A model generated the notes under the pieces. It was not told where the DNA came from. It worked only from the letters and a program-made list of their open reading frames with translations, and searched no databases. From Lotus japonicus (taxonomy: Eukaryota > Streptophyta > Magnoliopsida > Fabales > Fabaceae), in the NCBI RefSeq assembly GCF_012489685.1, contig NC_080042.1, forward strand, positions 57,889,069 through 57,953,068: a DNA stretch of 64,000 nt, given 5' to 3'. Every line of letters begins with the position of its first letter. Position 1 is the first letter of the stretch. Shown here one piece after another: positions 1 to 10,857 of the stretch. A program made the position numbers and the translations under genes.

Positions 1-255
1 AGGGAGGCAACTAAAAAAAAGAATAAAAAGAAAATTAGAGAAGCTCCCTTGGAGAAGGTGGACAAAGGTTGGGCTGAATACAGACATATGAAGGAGAAAG
101 AGCTTGTACGATTGGAGAAGATAGCATCGGTGCAAGAAGAGACTAACCAATTGATGAAAACCAATTTGTATCTAAGGCTAACTTCCGAAGAGCATCTCGA
201 TGACCGTAAGAAAGAGCTGTTGAAGCAGTTGTCCCAAGAGCTATTTGGGAATTAA
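1..255 (+). CDS. Harbinger ORF1-like accessory protein, C-terminal fragment
   Basis: The frame is open from the first base of the window and ends with TAA at 253-255. The visible 84 residues are a Lys/Glu-rich, probably coiled-coil tail: a lysine run, then KGWAEYRHMKEKE, then a short hydrophobic end. This resembles the C-terminal part of the Myb/SANT-like or NAM-associated proteins encoded as ORF1 of plant PIF/Harbinger elements, which are known to help the transposase bind DNA. The SANT domain would lie to the left, outside the window. The adjacent transposase on the same strand supports the call. An ordinary host trihelix-like protein is the alternative. Confidence 0.55.
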   Translation, partial: REATKKKNKKKIREAPLEKVDKGWAEYRHMKEKELVRLEKIASVQEETNQLMKTNLYLRLTSEEHLDDRKKELLKQLSQELFGN

Positions 256-290
256 TTTCAATCGAGTATTTGTTTGTATTCGGTCAAACT

Positions 291-712
291 TGTCAGTGGT
301 GTCAAGTCTGTTGTGTTTGCTTTAATAATTTGTCAGTGGTGACAAGTCTGTAGTGTTTGCTTTAATAATTTGCCAGTGGTGTCAAGTCTGTAGTGTTTGC
401 TTTAATAATTTGTCAGTGGTGTCAAGTCTGTAGTGTTTGACTTTAATGTATGGGTTATTGTGTTTGAATATGTTCCACTCAATTCGAATCTAGTCCTTTT
501 CCGATTATTAACTCTAGTTGATAACTTATTTCAAGTCCGCCAGTGTTGTCAAGTCTGTAGTGTTTGCTATAATAATTTGTCAGTAGTGTCAAGTCTGTAG
601 TGTTTGGCTTTAATGTATGGGTTATTGTGTTTGAATATGTTCCACTCAATTCGAATCTAGTCCTTTTCCGATTATTAACTCTAGTTGATAAGTTATTTCG
701 AATCCGCCAGTG
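291..712. repeat. 40-bp tandem repeat inside a 167-bp tandem duplication
   Basis: Four units starting TGTCAGTGGT (one has TGCCAGTGGT) begin at 291, 331, 371 and 411, an exact 40-bp period. The last unit continues into a longer block that is repeated from 578, a 167-bp period, and includes another partial 40-bp unit near 537. The array lies between the two Harbinger ORFs. Confidence 0.9.
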
Positions 713-807
713 TCCACCATTCAATGTACTTATATATATGGGTTCATAGATCCATTGATGTACCAATATCCCAAATCTCTTCCAATCTACTTCGAATTTC
801 ACAACAA

Positions 808-2109
808 ATGGATCCTTTTGAAAATCCTTGTGAAAATCCTTTTGATATGACAACATACCTTCAAAATTCTGAACTTGAAGAAGCTTATATACTCAACCGA
901 TTTAGAGAGCGTCGAAACAAAATATTGGAAGATAGTGCACCTCGTAGTAGAAAATATGTCAGTAGAGATCATACAGCGGCAAACCAAAGACTAATTGACG
1001 ACTACTTTGCCAATGAACCTACATATGACGATGCAATGTTTCGTCGTCGGTACCGGATGCAAAAACATGTTTTCCTTCGAATCGTTGCGGACCTTTCAAG
1101 TAGTGATAACTACTTTACCCAGCGAGTTGATGCAGCCAATAAAGAAGGTATATCACCCTTAGCAAAATGTACCACAGCAATGCGAATGTTAGCATATGGT
1201 GTGGCAGCAGATGCAGTCGATGAGTACATCAAAATAGGAGGTACTACAACACTGGAGTGTTTACGTAGATTATGTAAAGGAATCATACGATTGTATGACC
1301 AAGAGTACCTTAGAGCACCAACCGAAGATGACCTGCAAAAAATACTACATGTTAGTGAAATGCGGGGGTTCCCAGGCATGATCGGGAGTATTGACTGCAT
1401 GCACTGGGAGTGGAAAAATTGTCCTAAAGCATGGGAAGATCAATTTACTAGAGGGGATAAGGGAACCACAACAGTTATTCTTGAAGCAGTTGCATCTCAT
1501 GATCTATGGATCTGGCATGCCTTTTTTGGATGTCCGGGAACGTTGAACGACATAAACGTTCTAGATCGGTCACCGGTGTTTGATGACGTGGAACAGGGAA
1601 AGGCTCCAACTGTGAATTTCTTTGTGAATCAACGTCCCTATAATATGACATACTATCTAGCTAATGGTATCTACCCTTCTTATCCAACTTTCGTCAAGTC
1701 GATTAGACTTCCTCAAAGTGAACCCGATAAGTTGTTTGCACAAGTTCAAGAGGGATGTCGGAAGGACATCGAACGTGCATTTGGAGTGCTTCAAGCTCGT
1801 TTTAAAATCATCCGTGAACCAGCTCGTTTGTGGGACATAGCTGATTTGAGTATCATTATGAGGTCATGCATCATATTACATAATATGATTGTTGAGGATG
1901 AACGAGATTTATATGCTCAACGTTGAACCGATTTTGAGCAATCTGGGGAAGGTGGATCTAGTACACCGCAACCATACTCGACCGAGGTGTTACCCGCTTT
2001 TGCAAATCATGTGCGTGCTAGATCCGAGTTGCGTGATTCGAATGTTCATCACGAACTGCAAGCAGATCTAGTGAAGCACATATGGACAAAGTTTGCAAAT
2101 GTTTCGTGA
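808..2109 (+). pseudogene. PIF/Harbinger DDE transposase with internal stop
   Basis: DDE_Tnp_4-type transposase, which would cut and rejoin element ends. The ATG at 808 (MDPFENP) is preferred over an earlier in-frame ATG at 685 because MDPF-type starts are usual in these plant proteins and the upstream residues look like leader. Visible motifs are GSIDCMHWEWKNCP (first Asp), GCPGTLNDINVLD, and RKDIERAFGVLQ (Glu). The motif usually written YYLADGIYP reads YYLANGIYP, replacing an Asp that is probably catalytic. A TGA at 1924-1926 cuts the frame, and the same frame then continues for 60 codons of Harbinger-like tail to TGA at 2107-2109. The likely original codon is TGG. The copy appears dead on two counts. 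Confidence 0.85.
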
Positions 2110-2150
2110 TTGAAGATGATTTGTATCGTACTAATTACGTTATTTGTGTG

Positions 2151-2260
2151 TTGTGTGCTTAGTTTGTTGTCTTGCATTTTAAGTTAAGAAAATAAAATAA
2201 ATTATTGTGTGCTTAGTTTGTTGTCTTCCATTTTTAAGTTAAGGAAATAAAATAAATTAT
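2151..2260. repeat. 54-bp tandem duplication
   Basis: TTGTGTGCTTAG begins at 2151 and again at 2205, and each copy continues through a nearly identical AT-rich tract. It sits in the 3' non-coding part of the Harbinger element. Confidence 0.8.
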
Positions 2261-2840
2261 TGTCTATATTTAAAAAAAATATTAAATTTTTAAGTGTTCA
2301 TTGTTTAATTTAATTTAAAACAATAATTGTAATTTTACGTAAATAATAAAAAAAAATATAAAATTAAATAAAAATATGAAATAAAAAAGTGGTGGGGTAT
2401 GGTGTTGAATGAAAACCATTGGAGTGAGTAATTGTTGAGAGAGTGTTGAATTGGAAAGAGAAGATGATGTGTAGTATTGAGAAGAGAAAAAGTGATGTTG
2501 AAAGTGTGCAATTTAAACAAACCATTATAAATGGTCTAAGTTGTCTATACACTCCTTCAATATGTTGAGTGGAAAGAGACAGGAAGAGAAACGGAGTGAT
2601 AATAAATTGTAAGAGCATGTGTGGGAACATATCGTAACTCTATAATCTTTCAGCAATTTAGGTCTAGCAGTCTAGCTGAACTTCTTTTGGGCCTCAGATG
2701 TGGTGTTAAATTATTGGGCCCATAAAAATAGCTATCAGTATTGGTATAGCAACAAGCCTTTTTTCTTTGAATCTATATGACCCTTTCATTCAATTTCATT
2801 TCACCGAACAGCACCTCACAGTCTCACTACTTCACTAACG

Positions 2841-3857
2841 ATGTCGTTTTTACTAAAACGACCCAACAATTTTCTTAATTCCAACTCTATCCTCACCTTC
2901 ACCCTTCGCCGCCTCACCACCCTCGCCGCGAAACCCTTCCCCGACCACCCTACCTCCGCCTACTACGACGAACTCGCCGTCGAAGCCGGAACCTCCGGCG
3001 ACCTCAACGCCCTCCGCGACATCCTCAACAAGCGCTTCCAAGACGGCTGCTTCAACACCAAGCACACCTTCAGCTTCATCACCGCCACCAACCTCACCTC
3101 CACCCTCATCGACGACGTCGTTCGCACCCTCTCTGGCCTCAACCCTGGCTTCACGCGCAAGAGCGCGTTCGAATCCCTCGTCACGCGCCTATGCAAGCTC
3201 GAACGCGCCGACGACGCTCTCCAAGTGGTTGAATCCATGGCGGTTGAGGGAAGCTGCAGCCCCACCGCCTCCACGTTCAACCCTGTCCTCAGCCTCCTCA
3301 CCAGGCAGAAATCGCTCGACGAGGCGCGGCGCGTGGAGGAACGCATGGCTGGATTCGGCTTGCGGCTCGACTTGACGGCTCACAACATGTTCCTCATGTC
3401 GTACTGCTTCTCCGGCGACCTGGAGGCGGCGGCCGGAGTTTTGAAGAGGATTGAGAATGAGGGTTTGGCGGCGGACCCCCGCACGTTTGACGCGCTGGTA
3501 CTCGGCGCGTGTAAGGCAGGGGTGGTGGATGGTGCTATTGCGGTGGTGAGGAGAATGGTGGAAGATGGAGTGCCCATGTTGTATTCCACCCACATGTGTG
3601 TGATCACGACGTTACTGCGGATGAATTGCTACAAGCAAGCTAGAAAGTATGCTAGGAGTTTTGGTGGGAAGGATACAACTTTGGATACACAGCTTTTAGG
3701 GTGTTTGGGTAGTAAGCTTATGATGTTGAAGAAGGTTAAGGAGGCAATGTTAATTTTGGATGAAATGAACCAGAAGGGTTTGCCAATGGGTCAGAAATTG
3801 AAAGCATTTTATCTAAAGAATGCTGGAACTGTGAATGGTGTTAAAGGTAGGAACTAG
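2841..3857 (+). CDS. P-type pentatricopeptide repeat protein, probably mitochondrial
   Basis: A 338-residue intronless protein. The N-terminus (about residues 1-35) is rich in Arg, Ser, Thr and Leu and lacks acidic residues, as expected of a mitochondrial presequence. Helical-hairpin PPR units of about 35 residues run from about 107 to 320: ESLVTRLCKLERADDALQVV, then units starting near 143, 179, 214 and 249, and a last one containing KVKEAMLILDEMNQKG. No E, DYW or SMR domain follows, so it is P class, whose members bind organellar RNA. Size and layout recall small Arabidopsis mitochondrial PPR proteins such as At2g40240/At3g56030, but that assignment is from memory. A TATA-like ctatatga lies near 2772. 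The 5' half is much more GC-rich than its surroundings, as is common for intronless PPR genes. It is the first host gene after the Harbinger element. Confidence 0.85.
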   Translation: MSFLLKRPNNFLNSNSILTFTLRRLTTLAAKPFPDHPTSAYYDELAVEAGTSGDLNALRDILNKRFQDGCFNTKHTFSFITATNLTSTLIDDVVRTLSGLNPGFTRKSAFESLVTRLCKLERADDALQVVESMAVEGSCSPTASTFNPVLSLLTRQKSLDEARRVEERMAGFGLRLDLTAHNMFLMSYCFSGDLEAAAGVLKRIENEGLAADPRTFDALVLGACKAGVVDGAIAVVRRMVEDGVPMLYSTHMCVITTLLRMNCYKQARKYARSFGGKDTTLDTQLLGCLGSKLMMLKKVKEAMLILDEMNQKGLPMGQKLKAFYLKNAGTVNGVKGRN

Positions 3858-5200
3858 GAATAGTGATTGATAGTGGAGTTGTAGAAGGAGGGAGTGAAGT
3901 TTAGTGGGAATGTGGAGAAGATGAAGAGCTAGTGTTATAATTTGTCCTCAGGTTAGTTCCATGATCCTTTATCTTTTCTGTTGTTCGAATTTGATGTTAC
4001 ATGCAATGGTAAGATTGTGGATTGTGGTTTTAGACTTTCAGTTTCATACTATGGAGTAATTTTTGAGTGTTAGGATATCCTATGACAGTGAAATAATTCT
4101 TTGAAAATCCTGGGGTATCAATTTTATTAATTATGTTGGGTGCTGAAATAGAAACCTGTTTTATCTGCAATGATTTATACTCGCGGCTTAATATTGATCA
4201 ACATTTTCACTGTTTTTTTGACTTTTTCCCCAATTGTTATTCTGGGCTCTGGCTTTAACGTTTGAACTTCGAATGTATGAGCTTCTTGGCTACTATTGTG
4301 TACTTGGCCCAAATTGACAGCTGGGAATGTAATGAAAGATGTCGTTTTGTTGGTTTTTTTTAGAAGTCTCACATTGACTCACTTGATTTTTAATAAGCTA
4401 GCTGATGTAGCTTCACCCTCATATGCACAGTCAACACCACTTTGATGCGCTTCCTATTTTGCATTTAGTGTGAATAAGTGGTTTCATCTTTCTCGATTGT
4501 TTATTCGCATTCCCCTCATTTTCACACTACATCTGAACAAAGCATACATTTAGGATCTGAGAATTTTATAGATTTCAATAGTGGAATACTACCAGGTACT
4601 GAAAAATGTTTAGTTTTATATATCTCAGATGTAATAAATTTCGTTCTCATGGCTCACTGTATAGAGATGCTTGTTCAGTTCAATTTTCCGTCCCTGGACT
4701 AAGTCTAAGGATGCTTTCAACAACAATGATCGGGGGATAGTTATCTCTCAAATATAAATATAAATAAGTATAAACGATAGAGAAAGACAGTTCTGTTTGT
4801 ATTGATTCTGTGTCTCGATGTTCTTTGATTTGCTTTAGATGGTGGCAGAGCTAGATATAGTTTCTACCAAGCTTAATGTTCTGCAGTTCCATTGTGAGAT
4901 TTCTGTGGCAGACAACTCTGCAAAATTTTGATTTTGATGTTACTAGCTGTGATTTAGGGGCAATGTCAACTATCTTTGGAAGACCAAAATGGTGTCACTT
5001 GAATTTTTAGATGACTAAGATGGGTCATGGTTATATACTTAAATGTTTTTTTGTTTTGTTGTTATAAGAATTATTTTTAGGTTTCAGTTTTTGGACCCAT
5101 ATAGGTTATTAAAGAGGATTAAATATGCTAACAGAAAACAGACCAAAATGAGTGGAAAAATAGAAGAAAGAACAAAAGACACTGAGACTAGCAAACTTAG
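3858..5200. other. Intergenic, PPR 3' flank
   Basis: No supportable gene. A few short exon-like stretches (4497-4595 ending at a GT donor, and 4839-4893) were tested as exons leading to 5201-5440, but their reading phases do not join. Confidence 0.5.
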
Positions 5201-5440
5201 CAAAATGAACCATCTCTGCACCAAAAACAAGTGGTTGAACACCATGAAGAGGGTACGAGGATTCCATTAAAAAAATGTTTGCCCTTGGTTGAGATTTGGC
5301 AAGAAAAATTGAGTATCCTGGACTACATTCCCCGTCTAATCGACATAAGTGCATGCCTTGAAACTATAGAGTTTTTCAAGCTGCAATATGTTTTGGCGAG
5401 ATTGGAAGAGCAAGCTCATGCGAATTCTTCTGTCAATTGA
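5201..5440 (+). other. Possible terminal exon of an unrecognised gene
   Basis: Directly after an AG at 5199-5200 there is an 80-codon stretch open to TGA at 5438-5440. It has amphipathic, protein-like composition (for example LVEIWQEKLSILDYIPRLID, then FFKLQYVLARLEEQA), unlike the low-complexity translations around it. It could be the last exon of an intron-containing gene or a gene remnant. I do not recognise the family and found no upstream exon in compatible phase. Confidence 0.25.
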
Positions 5441-6196
5441 TGCAAAATGTTTCAACTTTTATTAGGTTGTCTCTGCTTTCACTTGTCCTTGGCAGATATA
5501 AACTCACTCATGAACTGTAACCATGTGATTTCTACTTTTGATTGTTTTCTAATTTTCTGTCTGGTTCGTGATAATTTAACTGGCATCTTCTTGCTATTTG
5601 ATGGATCTGAGAAGTAATGGTATTCCATTTAGTGATTCCATACCTGCATATGCATGTACTCACTCATGTCTAGTGATGATGAATGATGATAGTTTTGGAG
5701 AAAACTAATGCTGACGGAAGGTTGATGATAAAATATAGGAGCACACAAAATTTGGCCCAGCCCAATCTGAAAATATGTAACAGGATATGGGCTGTCCCGG
5801 GCCACTGGCCTGCATAGTTATCAACTTTAACCATGTTAAAATAAATAGTAAAAATTGAATAAAGAAAATAAATAAAAATACTTGTTACTTGTTTATATTT
5901 TCATATTTGTTTTCATAGATATATGATTTTTCTCCAAAGATTATATATCATTACACCTTAATGTTATCTCACTCTTTTTGTTTGTTAATAAAGTGTATTT
6001 TTTTCTAAATTGAGAAATGAATTCTTGTCAATAATTGTGGTTAAAAAATAATGAGCTCACACTTATATTGTTCCAACGCAACTCAATCAGAAATGATGTT
6101 TGCACCGGGCTAGGTTGACCCAAATTGGCACATCTAGCAATTTGTCATATTTCTCCACGATTGAGCAAAAGTTGAGCCCACAACCTGGATGGACCT
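5441..6196. other. Intergenic, no gene seen
   Basis: AT-rich non-coding DNA. The stretch at 5740-6180 contains phrases typical of decayed repeats (GGCCCAGCCCAATCTG, GGGCTGTCCCGGGCC), but no ends can be drawn. Confidence 0.5.
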
Positions 6197-6244
6197 TTTT
6201 TTTTTTTGATAATTTGGAGGGTCAAAGGCCCAAAAAACAACAGA

Positions 6245-6790
6245 CTACACTACTCTTGGAACAGTGTTTCCAATAGCATCAGAACGAAGAAGGGGGAGCA
6301 ATCCAGAGGGGATTTGTCCACTATCAAAACTCGCTTCTCCTACTACATGCCTAATCTGTGCTAGGAAATCAAGACAATTGTTGGCTTCACGATAGATAAG
6401 GTGGAAAGAGATATGCCAGCTTGGAGAGAATACGGAAGCAATGTCCCTAACTATATCCGCACACGAATGATTTGCAGGGCAAGTGTCTGTGAGGAGAGCA
6501 AAAGCAGCTTTAGAGTCAAGTTCTATTTCTAGTCTCCTTGGTCTCTGGTTGTCCACCATACGGAGGCCTAAAAGGACACCCCACAATTCAGCACGGAGAG
6601 GATCACAAAAGTCTAATATGTGAGTGAAGCCTCTAATGATTCTTCCACGCGAGTCCCTCAACAGCCCTCCACAAGCAGCTTTCTTAGACCTCAGTAAGCT
6701 GGACCCATCAACATTCAATTTGCAGACGCCTTCCTGTGGCATTTTCCAGGAGATATGAACCTCCTTCCTATGCAAGTCATCAATTTTCTT
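6245..6790 (-). pseudogene. LINE RNase H domain (RVT_3)
   Basis: The minus-strand frame begins inside WKMPQEGVCKLNVDGSS (catalytic Asp in the NVDGSS motif). It continues with CGGLLRDSRGRIIRGF, then AELWGVLLGLRMV (Glu), then an ELDSKAAFALL segment (Asp), and ends with the REANNCLDFLAQ motif that normally reads REANxxADxLA. It is the C-terminal RNase H of the LINE polyprotein, which degrades the RNA of the RNA-DNA hybrid. It lies in a different frame from the zf-RVT domain and overlaps its end, so a frameshift separates them. Confidence 0.8.
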
Positions 6791-6799
6791 AGGGGACAA

Positions 6800-7356
6800 C
6801 AGGGTCTTTGTAACTTCAGCTGCATAGCGGGTAGCATTGATGATGAAGCAATAATACCAAACAGTAAGGGCCACTTGATACCATCCACGTGTCTCTCTTT
6901 CCTCTGAAGATTATAAACAAGCCAGTCAGACATCCCCAAACTGAAAAATTTAGTCCATTCCCTTGGTGAAATTAAGGGATTCCAGACTTCCTGAATATGA
7001 CTGCAATCTCTTATCACATGCATTACTGTTTCTTCAGCATTAAGGCATCTTGGACTAAGGGCATCAACAGTCATTTTCCTTCGAACCCGCTCCATATTCG
7101 TGAGGAGTCTATCATGGGAAACCTGCCAAAGAAAGCTTTGGACCCTAGGAGGGCCCTTGTATTTCAACACCAGGTCAAAAGCCTTTGCAGTGTACATATC
7201 AGGATAATTAAAAATCAAAGAGTAGAAAGATTTAATGCTAAAATACCTATTAGAGGAGGGGCTCCATATGGGAATATCATCCCCATGTTTATCATCTCGA
7301 GGGCGGCGGATTTTGGCAACTTTATCACAGATATCATGAGGGAGTAGCTGTTTCAA
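6800..7356 (-). pseudogene. LINE zf-RVT domain
   Basis: A minus-strand frame with WSPSSNRYFSIKSFYSLI, GPPRVQSFLWQVSHDRLLT, and the zinc-binding pattern around RCLNAEETVMHVIRDC. These are hallmarks of the zf-RVT region between reverse transcriptase and RNase H in plant LINEs. The first Cys of the usual CPxC pair is Ser here, a sign of decay. Confidence 0.8.
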
Positions 7357-7441
7357 ATTGTCCCAATCCCAATACCCTTCCTTAGCATAGAAGGAGACAG
7401 GAAGGTTTTCAACCCATGAGTGGCTGTCTTCAGGGATATAT

Positions 7442-7988
7442 TCAAATAAATTCTAAACAAAAGAGAGTAGATCGACCATTTCCAATATTCCAGGTTGCCC
7501 CTTTAACTACCAGAGGCCACACACTACATATTCCCTTCCAAGAAGGGGAATCTGTGGGTTTGGGAAAAGGGGACAACCTCACAGCAGGGCTAAATTTATA
7601 TTTAGCTTTGAACACTTTGACCCAAATGCAATCTTCATTTCTGAAGATTTTCCAAGCAAGTTTGGTCAAGTAAGCTCTGTTTAATTGTGTGCAGGTCCAT
7701 GAATCACAGACCTCCATGTTGCTTTGGAGAGCAAATGGTCTCCCAACTAACTAGATGACATTTCCTACTTTCCACTGTTGTACCCCATATGAAGTTCCTG
7801 CAAAGCTTTTCAATCTCCTTGCAGATCCCCATAGGGATTGGGGTGGTTTGCATCACATAAGTGGGTAAGCTAAAGAGACATGATTGAGTTAGTGATACTC
7901 TACCTGCAAATGAAAGAGTTTTCACTTTCCAGCTATATAACTTCTTCTCCACTTTATCAATGGGAAACTGGAAGTTCTCTTTGGTCAT
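7442..7988 (-). pseudogene. LINE reverse transcriptase C-terminal region
   Basis: Two overlapping minus-strand frames (7704-7988 and 7442-7717) together carry KLYSWKVKTLSFAGRVSLTQ, PTYVMQTTPIPMGICKEI, CRNFIWGT and AYLTKLAWKIF, which are the conserved blocks downstream of the RT palm in plant LINEs. A frameshift lies near 7710. The palm with its FADD box is absent because the element is truncated just upstream. Confidence 0.8.
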
Positions 7989-7995
7989 GCGAGAG

Positions 7996-8604
7996 TGCTT
8001 CTTATCTCACAAAAGTTGGATACTCATTACACAACCACTATTTACCATTGATATAATACTAAAGTATGGGATGAATGCGATTGAATAAATGAAGTGACTA
8101 AAACACCATTCTCTATTGTTAATGCGTTCTCCCGCTCTCACTCGTAGCCCACCATAAATCCCTTATGTTCGTTCCTATTATGTCTTGACTTAACACCTAC
8201 CCTCCTCATGTAATTGTTTTTCGGCCTTGTCTAGACCTTCACCCTCCCCCACTCAACAACTTTTCACTCCCTCCTCTTCCCCTATCTCCCTCTTCATCTC
8301 TTCCCTCTGTGTTAACTCGTCAACTCCCCCACATACCTCTTTCCACTGTTTGAATCCCAAAAACCACCACATACGTTGTCACATTTGCTACTTTTTCCAC
8401 TAAGTCGTCGCCCAAGCGCCCATGTCGTTGTCGTAGCCGCCCACTAAACCCAAAATTGCAACACCCACGATTATCATGAACACCACCTACACTAGAAACC
8501 AGAGATAGACCCAGGTTAAAAACAAATGGGGTTGAGCCTACAAGAGAATTTTTTCCTTAAAATAATGATATTCAAATGTTAATATTACCCGATATCATAA
8601 CCAC
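7996..8604. other. Intergenic, no gene seen
   Basis: Non-coding and locally C-rich on this strand (8200-8450). It is continuous with the DNA right of the solo LTR, because the pre-insertion site can be read as one copy of CTTCT. Confidence 0.5.
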
Positions 8605-9313
8605 CTTCTTGTAAGACCCAAGAATTTAGAATTAAATAAATAATTAATTTCCAACTCACGCATATGATTATGTGTAAGCGTGAGAGGAACTTGACTGTGT
8701 TTAATGTTTGGATTAGCGTTATGAAGAAGAAAATTTAGGAAACGACATAGAATATTACTAAATTCGCTATAGGTTATAGCACGACTTTCATTCACTTTCG
8801 CCTTAGGGCGAAAACGTTAGTAAATGGCTAATTTGCTCTTAAAGCACTGTAGAAACGATATTCAAAAATATTCAGAGGAATATAAGAACTTCTCTTATTC
8901 CATTCCACGACGAGTGTTTCGACAAGAAACCCTGGACTGTACGAACGATCGATTTCGATTCTCGGAAGTTTGCCGAAACCGAGTTCCTGTTAGCTCAAGA
9001 ACCTTAAAGTAAACTGTTGATGAAGACTTTTTCTATTCGGAGCTTCAAAACGAAGATTCCACACGCGTTCACCCATTTCTTTCGATGTTTCTAATCTTTC
9101 TTCAGAAAGAAGTTTTCTCATCCGACATCAACTGCAAAAAGTAGTTTTTCGGGTAAAATAGATTTACACCGACTTTGGATCGTTTGCTTTAATTCTGAGA
9201 AACCTGTTTTGAGTTCTGGAATTCTGTCGCCAGAACCTAACTTAGAATTCACGGAGGAATGTGCAGGAAAAATCGGAATCGCGAAATATTCTTTTCCCCA
9301 CGTTTTCCATTTT

Positions 9314-9323
9314 CTATAAATAG
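9314..9323 (+). promoter_or_regulatory. TATA box of the solo LTR
   Basis: The string ctataaatag is followed about 30 bp later by an A-rich stretch and a CA-repeat leader, the normal layout of an LTR promoter. Confidence 0.6.
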
Positions 9324-10679
9324 CTTGAAAAATGAAAAAAAAAAAAAAACAAAAACATCACCACCAACACACACACACGGCCGTGAGCTTCAAGGAGGAA
9401 GGAGGAGAAAAATATTTTCACCGATTCTTGTCTGATCGTCGCTCTGTTCGTTGCTACGCGTAGGCCTCGAGGTACTAATGTTTTTCCTTACCTCTGATTG
9501 TAAATTCTGTCGCTTTTCTCTATGTCTTTCTGTGCTCAAAGTTTTGAGCTTTTTGTAAAACTGTCCAAATAACTTGATTTCTCTGTCTAAACTTATTCCC
9601 TGCATGCCCAAGAGCATGTTTAGCGGATTACATTTCGCCGAATCTCGTCGAATCGCCGCAGAACTTCAATTCTGCTCAAAATACCCATTTTATGCTGAGG
9701 TTCCACTTTTTGAGTCAAAAACTCTCGACTGAGCTTAGCGTCAGTAGGATTAGTCGTCATAATCGTCGTTGGTATCGACCTCATCCAATTTATTTTTCGA
9801 AATTCTGATTTTGAGTTTCCGAGCTAAAAATCTTGACCAAAATACCACTGTTCTAGTTTTCGATCTGATAATTTTTCTGAGAGTTTCCCTGGTCTAGATA
9901 TCGCCTAAGAATACCTAGGAATTAAATTAGATCGAAGAAAAAGTTCGGAAACCTTATTTTTGAGAGTGGCCGAAACTTGTTTGTTAGGGTACCGTGTCCA
10001 AAAATAATTTTTGGGTCTCTATGACCTGAGCCATTGCGTAGCTCTTTCAATTGTCGAAATTTTGGCGTTGGTTTCGTGTCATTCCGAGTTATGTAGCTCG
10101 AGTTATGCTCGTTTTAGCGAACGAAGTCTTCGTTGTCCATTCGTGCCTAAATAGGAACTCTGAAGCTTTAAAAGCGTTCTTTACGATTTCGATTAGTATT
10201 ATTACATCGTGTTGCTTCCAGTGAGGCTTGTGTTGATGATTGTGTTTCCTTGTTTTAGGTTCGCAACTTCCATGCACAACTTCTACTCACGAAGGTAAGG
10301 GTAACTCAGTTTTAGAGCGTCATTTGAGTCTTGCATGATTTATTCGCACTGCATGCGCTTGAGATGAAGATGTTTAATTTGATTGGCAATTGATTGAAAT
10401 GTTGGTATGCTTGCAATGTTGTATGCTTGCTTATGTTGACTGTTTCTGAGGCTTGTGCCAAATGTTTTCTGGAGGCTTCGGCCGAGTGAACTTATTGAGA
10501 CGTGTGTCTCCGTTTTCTGAGAGGCTTCGGCCGTTTACTGGTTTCTGTCATTGAACTGAGTTGGTATGCAATTGAATTGAGTTATGTTCGTTGATAATAG
10601 GAATAACATATGTTACTCCGAATAAATCATTGGTTTGGGCATTGTTGTTGATTGACTTGGCATATAGGGCTTGGTCTTT

Positions 10680-10857
10680 AAGTGGCGATGAGGTGGGGTG
10701 TGGTCTCGCGTGATTGTCCCGTCCTTCGAGACGTTATAAAGTGGCGATGAGGTGGGGTGTGGTCCCGCGTGATTGTCCCATCTTGTGAGATGTTCTAAAG
10801 TGGCGATGAGGCGGGGTGTGGTCCCGCGTGATTGTCCCGTCTTGCGAGACGTTATTG
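10680..10857. repeat. Three 59-bp tandem units in the solo LTR
   Basis: Units beginning AGTGGCGATGAGG start at 10681, 10740 and 10799. Each carries GGGGTGTGGTC, CGCGTGATTGTCCC and a short palindromic CTTGCGAGACG-type end. They differ from each other at only a few positions. Confidence 0.9.

Larger units (their letters stand above)
1..2640 (+). mobile_element. PIF/Harbinger-like DNA transposon, right part
   Basis: Two ORFs in the same orientation have the layout of plant PIF/Harbinger elements: the C-terminal end of a Myb/SANT-type accessory protein (to 255) and a DDE transposase (808-2109). A 40-bp tandem-repeat block lies between them. The left end is outside the window. The right end is placed near 2640, where low-complexity AT-rich DNA with MITE-like character gives way to the PPR promoter, but I could not fix an inverted repeat or the usual 3-bp target duplication. 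The transposase carries a nonsense codon and a suspect substitution, so the copy is probably not autonomous. Confidence 0.7.
6197..7995 (-). mobile_element. 5'-truncated LINE (L1-type) retrotransposon
   Basis: Read on the minus strand, the order is reverse transcriptase C-terminal region (7988 down to 7442), zinc-binding zf-RVT domain (7356-6800), an RNase H domain (about 6790-6245), then a short 3' UTR ending in an A-run (the T-run at about 6197-6209). This is the 3' end of a plant L1-type LINE with loss of the 5' end, the usual outcome of incomplete target-primed reverse transcription. Several frameshifts separate the domains. No clear target duplication was found. Confidence 0.85.

Noticed and set aside
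479..987. Open frames opposite to the start of the Harbinger transposase
   Set aside because: They overlap the tandem-repeat block and the transposase on the other strand and show no domain.
2853..3607. Several long minus-strand frames across the PPR gene
   Set aside because: They are shadows created by the GC-rich third codon positions of the PPR coding sequence.
4478..4893. Exon-like segments ending at GT donors at 4596 and 4894
   Set aside because: Joining them to each other or to 5201-5440 creates immediate stops in every phase tried.
10680..10857. CRISPR-like array
   Set aside because: Units are contiguous 59-bp tandem repeats without unique spacers, within a plant LTR.
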